A DNA stretch of 64,000 nt from Actinokineospora spheciospongiae (GCF_000564855.1 NZ_AYXG01000109.1:1-64000); one strand, 5' to 3'. Numbered from the stretch's first letter, positions 54,611-63,648 are shown. A program made the numbers and translations. Notes: generated from the sequence alone by a model not told the origin.

Positions 54611-55851
54611 GGCGGCACCTGAGCACCGCGGAGTGGCTGCGGCACCCGTGGCGGTCCTCGACCGCGACCTCCCTCGCCCGGCGGGGTGGCGGGGGCGGTC
54701 CGGCCGAGGCGGCGCACGGGTCGCTGGCCGAGTCGGCGGCGAACCGGGTGTTCGGTCGGCGCGGGCGCCGGGTCCTGCGGTGGAGCGGCAGGGCGCAGCG
54801 GGCGGCGCTGGCGGCGGAGCTGCGCTGCGCGGACGTCGTCGCGGCCGAGGACCGGGACCGGGTCGTCGGGGGGAAGCGGGCCACGGCCTGGTCGGGGTGG
54901 TCGACCACCGCCCGGGCGGCGCGCGGCGAGCTGGCCGCGGCCAGGGCCGCGATCCGCGCCGACCGGGAGCGGGGCATGGCCGTCCACGACCACGCCCGCG
55001 GCCGGGCGGCGACGGTGCTGGCACACCTGCTGCTGCTGGTCGACGCGGTGGCGCTGCTGGTGGTGTTCGGCCTGCTGCTCAACCTCGACTGGACCGACCC
55101 CGGCGTCCCGGAGCTTGTGACGGCCTGCGCGTTCGCCCTGTTCGGGGCCGGGGTGCAGGCGAAGCTGGCGGTCGCCGTCGGGGAGCGGGTCTGGGCCTGG
55201 CGGGTGGCCAGCGCCCGCCCCGACACCGAGCACGACCCGGCGGAGGAGTTCCCGCCGCGCGGCCCGGTGCTGGTGCTGCTGTGCCTGCTGCTGGGGTCGA
55301 TCAGCGCGGGAGCGGCGGCGTCGGTCTTCCTGCGGATCAGGTACGAGGGGCAGTCGGTCGACCAGGTGGGGGTGGCGTCGGTGGTGGGGCTGGTGCTCGC
55401 GGGCTGCGCGGTCGCGGCGCCGTGGGTGCTGGTGCTCCAGCACGCCTTCGACGGGTCGCCGACGACCCGGCTGGTGGCCGGGCTCACCGCCGTGGTGCAC
55501 CGGGCGGACGTCGAGCGGGCCCGCGGCCTGCGCCGGGCCGACCGGGCCATCGCCGACGCGCGGTCGATCGACGCCAGGATGCGGCGCGAGCGGGCGCGGA
55601 TCGACCTGCGCGTCGAACGGCACCTGCTGCGCGCGCGGCGCACCGTCCTGCTGGCCCGCTCCTGCGCGGGGAACGACCAGGTGGTGGGGAAGCAGGCACC
55701 GCCAGCGTGCCCGATGCTCGACACCGCGCTGGAGCAGTCGGCGGGAGCGCTGGTCCAGGCGCAGGCGATCCGGGAGGCGGTGGTGGGCACCGGCGGCCCC
55801 GCCGACGAGCGCTTCGGCCGGGAGGAGGCGCTGGTCCGCCGCGAGTGGTGA
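54607..55851 (+). CDS. Membrane protein partner of the OmpA-lipoprotein
   Basis: A 414-aa protein with a long basic, Arg/Ala-rich cytoplasmic N-terminus (about 1-138), four hydrophobic helices (about 140-160, 170-192, 217-240, 253-275) and a charged, probably coiled-coil C-terminus (about 285-414). The GTG start overlaps the OmpA-lipoprotein stop (GTGA), so the two are made together. I recognise no family. A membrane protein plus an OmpA-domain protein resembles, only in outline, stator pairs such as MotAB or ZorAB. Confidence 0.75.
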   Translation: MRRHLSTAEWLRHPWRSSTATSLARRGGGGGPAEAAHGSLAESAANRVFGRRGRRVLRWSGRAQRAALAAELRCADVVAAEDRDRVVGGKRATAWSGWSTTARAARGELAAARAAIRADRERGMAVHDHARGRAATVLAHLLLLVDAVALLVVFGLLLNLDWTDPGVPELVTACAFALFGAGVQAKLAVAVGERVWAWRVASARPDTEHDPAEEFPPRGPVLVLLCLLLGSISAGAAASVFLRIRYEGQSVDQVGVASVVGLVLAGCAVAAPWVLVLQHAFDGSPTTRLVAGLTAVVHRADVERARGLRRADRAIADARSIDARMRRERARIDLRVERHLLRARRTVLLARSCAGNDQVVGKQAPPACPMLDTALEQSAGALVQAQAIREAVVGTGGPADERFGREEALVRREW

Positions 55852-55989
55852 CGCGGGCGGGGTCGCACCCTTCGTCGGTGCGACCCCCGCCCAGGGGTAT
55901 CGCGCGACCGTGCGTGAGCGGGATGATGCGGTGCGAGCACGGACGGTGCGCCCCCGCGGCGCGCGGTGAGACAACGAGGAGGTTCCGCG

Positions 55990-57033
55990 GTGGCCGCACT
56001 CACGACGCACCTGCTGACGGTGGCGGAGGTGATCGCCGAGACGCCCGACGCCCGCTCGATCGTCTTCGACGCGCAGCTCGACTACCGGCCCGGCCAGTTC
56101 CTGACGCTGCGGGTGCCCAGCGACGAGTGCGGCTCGGTGGCCCGCTGCTACTCGCTGTCGAGTTCCCCGCACACCGGCGACCGCCCGCAGGTCACCGTCA
56201 AGCGCACCGCCGACGGCTACGCCTCCAACTGGGTCTGCGACAACGTCGCCCCCGGTGACACGATCGAGGTGCTGGCACCCTCGGGCGTGTTCGGCCCCAA
56301 GCACTACGACCACGACCTGCTGCTGTTCGCGGGCGGCTCCGGCATCACCCCGATCATGTCGATCATCAAGTCCGCGCTGGACCAGGGCCACCGCGAGGTC
56401 GCCCTGGTCTACGCCAACCGCGACCCCCGGTCGGTGATCTTCGCCGACCGGCTGGCCGAGCTGGCCGCGGCGCACCCGGGCAGGCTCACCGTGGCGCACT
56501 GGCTGGAGTCCGAGCGCGGCATCCCGGCCCTGGCCGACCTGGTCGACCTGGCCCGCCCGCACGCCGACCACGACGTCTACACCTGCGGCCCGCAGCCGTT
56601 CATGACCGCGGTGACCGAGGCGCTGACCGAGCTGGGGGTGCCGCGCGAGCGCAGGCACATGGAGCGGTTCGTGTCCCTGGCGGCCAACCCGTTCGAGCGG
56701 CTGGAGCAGGCCGCGGCCAAGGCGGCGGCGAAGGCGGCGGCCGAGGCGAAGCCGCTGGAGACCGCCGTGGTGACCGTGCAGCTCGACGGTGCCACGCACA
56801 CCGTGGACTGGCCGGTGGGCGACGTCCTGCTCGACGTCCTGCTGGACGCGGGGATCGAAGCCCCCTACTCCTGCCAGGCCGCCTCCTGCGGGAGCTGCGT
56901 CTACAAGCTCGTCTCCGGCGACGTGCGGATGGACGCCGACGACCCGCTGTCGGAGGAGGAGAAGGCCGACGGCCACCGGCTCGCCTGCCAGTCGCACCCG
57001 CTGACCGAGAAGGTCGAGATCGCCTACGAGTGA
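55990..57033 (+). CDS. Ferredoxin reductase with FAD and [2Fe-2S] domains (KshB/PaaE type)
   Basis: A 347-aa electron-transfer protein. FAD-binding barrel RCYSLSSSP (about 58), NAD-binding GGSGITPIMSII (about 115) and YTCGPQPFM (about 197), then an Ala/Lys linker and a C-terminal plant-type ferredoxin with CQAASCGSCVYKL (C-x4-C-x2-C, about 295-303) and a fourth Cys in RLACQSHP. It supplies electrons to a Rieske or di-iron oxygenase; the order and length match KshB of steroid 9-alpha-hydroxylase and PaaE. The oxygenase is not in the window. GAGGAGG lies 8 nt before GTG 55990. A MaoC hydratase follows. Confidence 0.9.
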   Translation: MAALTTHLLTVAEVIAETPDARSIVFDAQLDYRPGQFLTLRVPSDECGSVARCYSLSSSPHTGDRPQVTVKRTADGYASNWVCDNVAPGDTIEVLAPSGVFGPKHYDHDLLLFAGGSGITPIMSIIKSALDQGHREVALVYANRDPRSVIFADRLAELAAAHPGRLTVAHWLESERGIPALADLVDLARPHADHDVYTCGPQPFMTAVTEALTELGVPRERRHMERFVSLAANPFERLEQAAAKAAAKAAAEAKPLETAVVTVQLDGATHTVDWPVGDVLLDVLLDAGIEAPYSCQAASCGSCVYKLVSGDVRMDADDPLSEEEKADGHRLACQSHPLTEKVEIAYE

Positions 57034-57044
57034 GGACCGCACCG

Positions 57045-57902
57045 ATGCCGATCGACCCCGGGGCGGCGCTCGGTGCCCGGCTGCCCGACGTCGACCACCG
57101 CTGGTCCCCGGTCGACGTGCAGCGCTACCACCTGGCCCTGGGCGCGGGCAGCGACCCGTTCGACCCGAGGGAGCTGCGCTACGCCCACGAGGACGGCCTG
57201 CGCGTGCTGCCCACCTACGGCGCCCTCGTGCCCAGCCTGGGCATGTTCGACCCGCCCGCGCTGACCCTGCCCGGGGTGCGCGCCGACCTGTCCCGGGTGC
57301 TGCACGGCGGCCAGACGGTGTCGGTGCGGCTGCCGCTGCCGACCGAGGGCGAGGTGCGCGTCGAGCGGTCGCTGACGCAGCTCTGGGACAAGGGTTCCAG
57401 CGCGGTGCTGGTGGTCGACTCGGTGGCGCACGCGCAGGCCGGTCCACTGTGGACGAGCAGATCGACGCTGGTCGTGCGCGGCCTGGGCGGCTTCGGCGGC
57501 GACCGCGGCCCGAAGGCCGAGCGGTGGACCCCACCGGGCCCACCGGACCTCACCGTCGACTCGGTGACCCTGCCGCAGCAGGCCCTGCTCTACCGGCTGT
57601 GCGGCGACCGCAACCCCCTGCACGCCGACCCCGCCTTCGCCAGGGCCGCGGGCTTCCCGGCCCCCATCCTGCACGGCCTGTGCACCTACGGGGTGGTCTG
57701 CAAGGCCCTCATCGGCGCGGTCCTCGACGGCGACCCGGACCCGGTCACCGACTTCGGCGCCCGCTTCACCGGCGTCGTCTACCCGGGCGAAACCCTGCGC
57801 ACCCGAGCCTGGCTGTCGGAGTCGTCCCTGCGCGCCCGCACCACCGTCCCCGCCCGCGACGACGCCCCCGCCCTCGACGACGTGGAACTGAGCTGGGCCT
57901 AG
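57045..57902 (+). CDS. MaoC-family (R)-enoyl-CoA hydratase
   Basis: A 285-aa double hot-dog protein. The hydratase-2 motif LYRLCGDRNPLHADPAFARAAG (about 182-203, read in pieces) with Asp and His in place, and the following HGLCTYG, indicate an active trans-2-enoyl-CoA hydratase of the Hsd4B/ChsH type. ATG 57045 gives the family N-terminus MPIDPGAALGAR; GTG 57030, overlapping the reductase stop, is also open. With the KshB-like reductase just before it, a role in steroid or fatty side-chain oxidation is plausible but not proven. Confidence 0.9.
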   Translation: MPIDPGAALGARLPDVDHRWSPVDVQRYHLALGAGSDPFDPRELRYAHEDGLRVLPTYGALVPSLGMFDPPALTLPGVRADLSRVLHGGQTVSVRLPLPTEGEVRVERSLTQLWDKGSSAVLVVDSVAHAQAGPLWTSRSTLVVRGLGGFGGDRGPKAERWTPPGPPDLTVDSVTLPQQALLYRLCGDRNPLHADPAFARAAGFPAPILHGLCTYGVVCKALIGAVLDGDPDPVTDFGARFTGVVYPGETLRTRAWLSESSLRARTTVPARDDAPALDDVELSWA

Positions 57903-57962
57903 GGCTGTCTTCGACGCCACCCGACCACCCCCGAAACCGCCGACCCGGCTTAGCATCGGTTC

Positions 57963-59192
57963 ATGGGACGAAAGCGGGTGCTGCGCAAGGCCGGGCTGCT
58001 GGCGCTGACGGTCAACGCCCTGCGCCCGCTGCGCAACCCGTGGACCTCGCTGCCCACGTTCCTCGCGGGCTGGCTCACCGCCGAGCTGTCACCGCACCTG
58101 CTGGCCGCGGAGACGGCGGCCACGCTCACCGGCCTCGCCCGCCGCGGCCTGCGCGACCGGGACGACCGGGTCGCCGCCGTGCTCGGCGGGCTGTCCGTCG
58201 CCGGGCTGGCCGCGCTGGCGCTGTCCGGGCGCAAGGCGGCGGCGGAGGTGGAGGCCGGGCTGCGCGAGGCGCTGGGCGAGGACTACGCCGACGGCCTCGA
58301 CCACGTGCCCACCCGGGCGGAGCTGGCGGTGCCGTGGCGGCAGGTGCTGCTGCCGTTCCGGCTGGCCGACCCGACCGTGGTGCGCCGCCGCGACCTGCCC
58401 TACGCCCCCGGCGGGCGGCGCTTCGAGCTGGACGTCTACCACCACCGCGACCAGGGCGCGAAGCGGCCGGTGCTGGTCCAGGTGCACGGCGGCGCGTGGC
58501 TGACCGGCCGCAAGGACCAGCAGGGCATCCCGCTGATGCTGCACCTGGCCGCCAACGGCTGGCTGTGCGTCTCGGCGAACTACCCGCTGTCCCCGAAGAC
58601 CCGGGTCGACCAGCAGCTCGTCGCGCTCAAGCGGGCGGTGGCCTGGGTGCGCGAGCACGCGGCCGAGTACGGCGGCGACCCGGGGTTCATCGCCGTCACC
58701 GGCGGGTCGGCGGGCGGGCACCTGGCGACCATGCTGGCGCTGACCGGCAACGACCCGCACTGGCAGCCCGGGTTCGAGGACGCCGACACCTCGGTGCAGG
58801 CCTGCGCGCCGCACTACGGCGTCTACGACCTCGCCGCCGAGACCGAGACCCGCGCCGCCACCGTGCGGCTGTCGCTGCTGCTGAGCCGCTACGTCGTCGG
58901 CAAGGACCCGCGCCGGTACCCGGAGCTGTACCGGAGCCTGTCGCCGCTGGCGCAGGTGCGCGCCGACGCGCCGCCGTTCTTCGTGGTGCACGGTGCCGCC
59001 GACACGCTGGTCCCGGTGCCGGAGGCGCGCGAGTTCGTGCGCCGCCTGCGGGCGGTGTCGGCGAACCCGGTCGCGTACGCGGAGATCAGCGGCGCGCAGC
59101 ACGCGTTCGACGTCTTCCCCTCGATCCGCAGCGCGCACGTGCTGCGCGGGGTGGCCCGGTTCCTGGAGTGGACCCACCGAAACACGGCCTAG
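57963..59192 (+). CDS. Membrane-associated HSL-family esterase (LipM/LipQ-like)
   Basis: A 409-aa alpha/beta hydrolase. The N-terminal 90 residues hold two or three weak membrane segments, then comes an HSL-type catalytic domain: oxyanion HGGAWLTG (about 175), nucleophile GGSAGGH (about 246), Asp in AADTLVPV (about 345) and His in GAQHAFDVFP (about 380). This layout matches mycobacterial LipM/LipQ, membrane-linked esterases. Preceded by the MaoC gene (60-bp gap), perhaps co-transcribed. Confidence 0.88.
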   Translation: MGRKRVLRKAGLLALTVNALRPLRNPWTSLPTFLAGWLTAELSPHLLAAETAATLTGLARRGLRDRDDRVAAVLGGLSVAGLAALALSGRKAAAEVEAGLREALGEDYADGLDHVPTRAELAVPWRQVLLPFRLADPTVVRRRDLPYAPGGRRFELDVYHHRDQGAKRPVLVQVHGGAWLTGRKDQQGIPLMLHLAANGWLCVSANYPLSPKTRVDQQLVALKRAVAWVREHAAEYGGDPGFIAVTGGSAGGHLATMLALTGNDPHWQPGFEDADTSVQACAPHYGVYDLAAETETRAATVRLSLLLSRYVVGKDPRRYPELYRSLSPLAQVRADAPPFFVVHGAADTLVPVPEAREFVRRLRAVSANPVAYAEISGAQHAFDVFPSIRSAHVLRGVARFLEWTHRNTA

Positions 59193-59225
59193 ACCGGTGC
59201 GGTGACCACAGGCATGCTGTGCGGC

Positions 59226-59840
59226 GTGACCGAGAACCCCCCCGTCCCCGCCTTCGACCTCATCGGCAGCCGCTACGACGAGTCCTTCGTGGAGCGCGAC
59301 GTCCAGATCGCCGAGGCGCAGTGGCTGATCGACCAGCTCCCCGCCGGGTCGCGGGTGCTGGACCTGGGCTGCGGCAGCGGCCTGCCCACCGTCAAGCAGT
59401 TCGTCGACGCGGGCCTGGAGGTCGTCGGCGTCGACGAGTCGTCGGTGATGCTCGACCTGGCCCGCGCGCACGCCCCGGGGGCCACGTTCGTCCACGGCGA
59501 CCTGCGCGACCTGGCCGACCTGGGCGAATTCGACGCGGTGGCCACCTTCTTCGCCCTGCTGATGCTGCCCAAGGCCGACATCGCCGCCACCCTGCGCGCC
59601 CTCCGCAGGCTGCTGCGCGGCCCGAAGCTGCTGGTGATCAGCATGGTGCAGGGCGACTTCGACGCGTTCCCGGTGAACTTCCTCGGTTCGCCGACCACGG
59701 TCACCGCCTACCCGCCGGACCAGCTCCGCCGGGTCGTGGCGGACGCCGGTTTCGACGTGCTCGACCTGCGCGAGTTCGAGGCCGAGGCCGAGCCCGGCCG
59801 CATCGAGGTCCAGCTCTACCTGCGCGCCACCGCGAAGTGA
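59226..59840 (+). CDS. Class I SAM-dependent methyltransferase
   Basis: A 204-aa methyltransferase with the Rossmann motif VLDLGCGSGLPTVKQF (about 42-57), the acidic VVGVDESSVMLDLAR (about 65) and VHGDLRDLADLGEFDAVATF (read in pieces, about 90-108). Target unknown. GTG 59226 is preferred for protein pattern; GTG 59202 is also open. Neither has a ribosome site, so the transcript may be leaderless. Followed by two hairpins. Confidence 0.85.
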   Translation: MTENPPVPAFDLIGSRYDESFVERDVQIAEAQWLIDQLPAGSRVLDLGCGSGLPTVKQFVDAGLEVVGVDESSVMLDLARAHAPGATFVHGDLRDLADLGEFDAVATFFALLMLPKADIAATLRALRRLLRGPKLLVISMVQGDFDAFPVNFLGSPTTVTAYPPDQLRRVVADAGFDVLDLREFEAEAEPGRIEVQLYLRATAK

Positions 59841-59843
59841 CCC

Positions 59844-59881
59844 CGGCGGCGGCCCGGTTCCGCGGGACCGGGCCGCCGCCG
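59844..59881. terminator. Terminator hairpin after the methyltransferase gene
   Basis: Perfect 15-bp arms CGGCGGCGGCCCGGT (59844-59858) and ACCGGGCCGCCGCCG (59867-59881), 8-nt loop, followed by a T/G-rich tract. Ends the plus-strand transcript. Confidence 0.85.
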
Positions 59882-59922
59882 TGTCCTGTTCGTGTCCTGC
59901 CTGGAGCCTGACCGGTCGGGAA

Positions 59923-59961
59923 GCGGAAGGGGCCCGGCGTCGACCGCCGGGCCCCTTCCGC
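59923..59961. terminator. Terminator hairpin after the sigma-factor gene
   Basis: Perfect 16-bp arms GCGGAAGGGGCCCGGC (59923-59938) and GCCGGGCCCCTTCCGC (59946-59961), 7-nt loop. It lies 14 bp past the minus-strand sigma gene stop. Confidence 0.85.
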
Positions 59962-59975
59962 AACCGGGAGCAGTC

Positions 59976-60623
59976 CTACAGCCACTCACCGGCGGTCAGG
60001 CTGCCGCGCAGGCGGTTGAGCGCGCGGTGCTGGGCGACGCGGACGGCGGTGGCGGTGAGGCCGATGGCGGTGGCGGTCTCCTGGGCGGAGAGGCCGACGA
60101 CCAGGCGCAGGACCAGGATCTCGCGCTGGCGGGGGGCGAGGGTGTCGAGCAGGCCCACCAGGCGTTCGCGCATCTCCCCGCGCAGCATGGTCTGCTCGGG
60201 GCCGAGGCCGTGGTCGATGGTGTCGGGGACGTCGGCGACGGGGTCGGAGCGGTCGCGGCCGGAGCGGCGGTAGTAGTCGGCGACCTTGTGCGAGGCGATG
60301 CCGTAGACGAACGGCAGGAACGACTCGCGGTCGTCGGAGTAGCGGGGCAGGGCGCCGAGGACGGCGAGCAGGATCTCCTGGGCGACGTCGTCGGCGGAGG
60401 AGAAGGCGCTGCCGGTGCGGCCGATGCGGGCGCGGCAGTAGCGGATGATCGCCGGGTTGATCCAGGTGAACAGCGTGCCCTGGGCTTCCCTGTCCCCGGC
60501 GAGCGAGGCGGCCACCAGCTCGTGGAACGCGGTGCTCTTGAGCCGGGTGAAGACGGCGTCCGTCGAGGCCGAGCGGCCGGGACGGGCGGTTGTGTCCGGA
60601 ACGGACGGGGTAGCTGAACTCAC
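59976..60623 (-). CDS. ShbA/SigD-like sigma-70 family factor
   Basis: A 215-aa short sigma factor with region 2 (SADDVAQEILLAVLGALPRY and LPFVYGIASHKVADYYRR, about 78-118) and region 4 (LAPRQREILVLRLVVGLSAQETA, about 158-180, then TATAVRVAQHRALNRLR). It looks like ShbA, which drives the principal sigma gene hrdB in Streptomyces, and mycobacterial SigD. No anti-sigma gene is adjacent, as for ShbA. The GTG start at 60623 has only a G-run upstream. A 521-bp non-coding region precedes it. Confidence 0.9.
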   Translation of the reverse strand: MSSATPSVPDTTARPGRSASTDAVFTRLKSTAFHELVAASLAGDREAQGTLFTWINPAIIRYCRARIGRTGSAFSSADDVAQEILLAVLGALPRYSDDRESFLPFVYGIASHKVADYYRRSGRDRSDPVADVPDTIDHGLGPEQTMLRGEMRERLVGLLDTLAPRQREILVLRLVVGLSAQETATAIGLTATAVRVAQHRALNRLRGSLTAGEWL

Positions 60624-61144
60624 TTGAGCCCCCAGAGATAGCGGCACGCCGAAAGAGGAGAGGACACGCCGTCGGAATCCGCGACGGCGCTGCTGTCCCG
60701 GCTCACCGCTCCACCCGTCCGCGTGACAGTCGGATTCGATGGTGGCCCTGACGGAGAGTGATGGTAGCCGGGATTTTGGCTCCGCACCAGAGGCGCGACT
60801 GCTGCATACGAGGGATGGTTCTGGATTCAACCTTAGGATGGTTAGGGTCCAAGGTCCCTATGCGGACACGGCCGTACGCAGTTCGGGCCCAGCCCCCACC
60901 GGCCGCCCCGCCCGGCCCCTCACCTGCGCATCTCTCGAATCCCGACAACCGACGTACCCTTGAGGTGCGCGACGGGGACCACAGCCTGCCCCGTTCCGGG
61001 GCAAACGGTGGACAACAGTGCGGCCGTGCTTCCGGCAGCGTGAGCGGCGCTACGCCGAACGAGTGATGCCTTGCTCGAATGGAGTAATGGCACCCGGCGC
61101 GGCGTCGTCGAACCCGGCCCACCCGAACGGGGATGCATTTCGCC
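60624..61144. other. Long upstream region of the sigma-factor gene
   Basis: A 521-bp gap between divergent genes. It holds TAGGG...CCCTA pieces around 60845-60865 and a moderately AT-rich stretch at 60720-60850. I see no credible gene. A long leader or multiple promoters for the sigma gene are possible. Confidence 0.45.
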
Positions 61145-62119
61145 ATGGACATGAGCCAGCCGATCGTCGTGGTCCTGCACGGCGCCGACCGCCCACCCGC
61201 GATGGGACCGGTCGAGGCGCTGTCGCGGGTCCGCTACACGAACGCGGGCGGGCTGTGGTCGGCCCTCAACGGGGCGCACGCACTGTTCGTGTGGGACTCA
61301 CGCACCCCGGTCCTGGCCCGGGTGTGGGACGCCGCGGACTCGCTGCGGTGGGTGCACGCGGCCAGCGCGGGTGTGGACAACCTGCTCTTCCCGGGGCTGC
61401 GCGACAGCGACGTGCTGCTGACCAACTCCCGCGGCGTGTTCGACGAGCCGATGGCCGAGTACGTGCTCGGCCTGGTGCTCGCCTTCGCCAAGGACCTGCC
61501 CACGACCATCCGCCTGCAGCAGCGCAGGCACTGGAGCCACCGGGAGACCGAGCGGCTGGCGGGCTCGCGGGCGCTGGTGGTCGGCACCGGTCCGATCGGC
61601 CGCGCCATCGGCCGCAAGCTCGGCGCCGCGGGGGTCATCGTCTCCGGGGTGGGCCGGGTGGCCAGGGCCGCCGACCCCGACCTGGGGGACGTGGTGCCGA
61701 TGGCGGGGCTGCGCTCCGCGCTGCCGCACCACGACTGGGTGGTCCTCGCCGCCCCGCTCACCCCCGAGACGACCGGGCTGATCGACGCGGCCGCCCTGCG
61801 CGCCATGCGCGGTACCGCCCGGCTGGTCAACGTCGGCCGCGGCGGGCTGGTGGTGCAGCCGGACCTGATCGACGCGCTGGACTCGCGGGAGATCGCGGGC
61901 GCGGCCTTCGACGTGTTCCGCGACGACCCGCTGCCGCCGTCCTCGCCGCTGTGGGACATGCCGAACGTGCTGATCTCCCCGCACATGTCCGGGGACGTGG
62001 TCGGCTGGCGGGAGGAACTGGTGCGCCGCTTCCAGGACAACCTGGAGCGCTTCCGCGACGGCAGGCCGCTGGTGAACCTGGTGGACAAGCGCCGCGGGTA
62101 CGTGCGCGGCGGTTCGTGA
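61145..62119 (+). CDS. D-isomer-specific 2-hydroxyacid dehydrogenase family protein
   Basis: A 324-aa NAD(P)-dependent oxidoreductase. The NAD-binding motif VVGTGPIGRAIGRKL (about 140), the catalytic Arg in VNVGRGGLV (about 230) and His in ISPHMSGD (about 278) are present, with Asp/Glu region GAAFDVFRDDPLP (about 255). A reductase of hydroxypyruvate, glyoxylate or a related keto acid is likely; the substrate is open. ATG 61145 and 61151 are both possible starts; no clear ribosome site. Confidence 0.9.
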   Translation: MDMSQPIVVVLHGADRPPAMGPVEALSRVRYTNAGGLWSALNGAHALFVWDSRTPVLARVWDAADSLRWVHAASAGVDNLLFPGLRDSDVLLTNSRGVFDEPMAEYVLGLVLAFAKDLPTTIRLQQRRHWSHRETERLAGSRALVVGTGPIGRAIGRKLGAAGVIVSGVGRVARAADPDLGDVVPMAGLRSALPHHDWVVLAAPLTPETTGLIDAAALRAMRGTARLVNVGRGGLVVQPDLIDALDSREIAGAAFDVFRDDPLPPSSPLWDMPNVLISPHMSGDVVGWREELVRRFQDNLERFRDGRPLVNLVDKRRGYVRGGS

Positions 62120-62249
62120 CGTCGATTTGCCGCGCCCCCGGGGTCGGCGGAAATCGGTCTTGGCCTGCACTTTTCACTCTGGTGGGGGATAGTTCGGGCA
62201 CTGCGGCAAACAGGTGACGCCGGTCACAGAGGTCGAACGAACCCGGTTG

Positions 62250-62263
62250 CTACTCTAGAGTAG
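62250..62263. promoter_or_regulatory. Perfect palindrome upstream of acyl-CoA dehydrogenase operon
   Basis: CTACTCTAGAGTAG, a perfect 14-bp palindrome 41 bp upstream of the first start codon. It fits the operator of a TetR-type fatty-acid regulator; no such gene lies next to it in the window. Confidence 0.6.
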
Positions 62264-62304
62264 GTAAGCCAGATCGGACGGTTCGACACTGAGGTGGGAG
62301 CACC

Positions 62305-63648
62305 ATGGCCACGAAAGAGGGAACGGGCACCGCGCAGCCCAGGCGGGATGCCATGGGCACGGTCCTCGCGGCGCTGAACAAGCTGGCGAGCACGGAGGTG
62401 CTCGACCGCTTCGGCCTGCGCAAGCCGGTGGAGCGCGGGCTCTACGAGGCGACCAGGAGCGGCTTCACCGCGGTCGGCGCGGCCAGCCGCACGTTCGCCT
62501 CGGCCACCAAGCAGAGCAAGCCCAAGCGCCTGCCCTCGGCCCCGGAGCGCGGTCTGTTCGACCTGACGCCCGACGAGGAGCAGGGCATGATCCGCGAGAC
62601 GGTGGTGGAGTTCGCCGCCGAGCAGATCCGCCCCATCGCCGCCGACGCCGACGCCAAGTGCGAGGCGCCGCAGGGCCTGCTCTCGCAGATCCAGGAACTC
62701 GGCGTCACCCTGGTGGGCGTGCCCGAGGAGCTCGGCGGCCTGGGCACCGAGCGCTCCGCGGTCACCAACGTCCTGGTCGCCGAGGCCCTCGCGCACGGCG
62801 ACATGGGCCTCGCGGTCGCCTGCCTGGCGCCCTCGGCGGTCAGCACCGCCCTGGTCCAGTGGGGCGACGAGACCCAGCAGTCCACCTACCTGCCCGCCTT
62901 CGTCGGCGACAACGTCCCGGCCGCGGCCCTGACCATCCAGGAGCCCACGCCGCTGTTCGACCCGTTCAAGCTCAAGACCAAGGCCTACCGCACCGCGGGC
63001 GGCTTCGTCATCGAGGGCGTCAAGTCCCTGGTGCCGCGGGCCAACCAGGCCGAGCTGTTCATCGTCGCCGCCGACCTCGACGGCCGCGGCCCGGCGCTGT
63101 TCCTGGTCGAGTCCGGCTCCGCGGGCGTCACGGTCGAGTCCGAGCCCGCCATGGGCCTGCGCGCCGCGGGCATGGGCCGCCTGCGCCTGGACAAGGTCGC
63201 GCTGCCCGCCACCGCCCTGCTCGGCGGCGGCAAGGCCGACGTGTTCGCCGAGTGCGTGCGGCTCTCCCGCATCGGCTGGTGCGCCCTCGCCCTGGGCACC
63301 GGCCAGGCCGTGCTCGACTACGTCATCCCCTACGTCAACGACCGGGTGGCGTTCGGCGAGCCCATCTCGCACCGGCAGAGCGTGGCGTTCATGGTCGCCA
63401 ACATCGGCATCGAGCTCGAGGGCATGCGCCTGCTCACCTACAAGGCCGCCTCGCGCGCCGAGCAGGGCAAGCCCTACGCCCGCGAGGCCGCGCTGGCCCG
63501 CAAGCTGTGCGCCGACAAGGGCATGCTGATCGGCAACGACGGCGTGCAGCTTCTCGGTGGGCACGGTTTCGTCAAGGAGCACCCCGTGGAGCGGTGGTAC
63601 CGCGACCTGCGGGCCATCGGTCTGGTCGAAGGCATCGTCCTCGTCTGA
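62305..63648 (+). CDS. Acyl-CoA dehydrogenase (FadE type), subunit 1
   Basis: A 447-aa protein with a basic N-terminal extension of about 85 residues before the family's first helix (MIRETVVEFAAEQIRPIA). The FAD/substrate blocks LTIQEPTPLFDP and FVIEGVKSLVPRA, and QLLGGHGFVKEHPVERWYRD (about 415-434), are seen. The usual C-terminal EGTSE-type motif is absent; the chain ends EGIVLV. It is followed 32 bp later by a second acyl-CoA dehydrogenase gene, suggesting an alpha2beta2 enzyme like the steroid ChsE pairs. GAGGTGGGAG precedes ATG 62305. Confidence 0.88.
   Translation: MATKEGTGTAQPRRDAMGTVLAALNKLASTEVLDRFGLRKPVERGLYEATRSGFTAVGAASRTFASATKQSKPKRLPSAPERGLFDLTPDEEQGMIRETVVEFAAEQIRPIAADADAKCEAPQGLLSQIQELGVTLVGVPEELGGLGTERSAVTNVLVAEALAHGDMGLAVACLAPSAVSTALVQWGDETQQSTYLPAFVGDNVPAAALTIQEPTPLFDPFKLKTKAYRTAGGFVIEGVKSLVPRANQAELFIVAADLDGRGPALFLVESGSAGVTVESEPAMGLRAAGMGRLRLDKVALPATALLGGGKADVFAECVRLSRIGWCALALGTGQAVLDYVIPYVNDRVAFGEPISHRQSVAFMVANIGIELEGMRLLTYKAASRAEQGKPYAREAALARKLCADKGMLIGNDGVQLLGGHGFVKEHPVERWYRDLRAIGLVEGIVLV

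Noticed and set aside
60703-61152. 149-codon minus-strand frame in the sigma-factor upstream region.
   Set aside because: No ribosome site, Arg/Cys/His-rich without pattern, overlaps the start region of the 2-hydroxyacid dehydrogenase.
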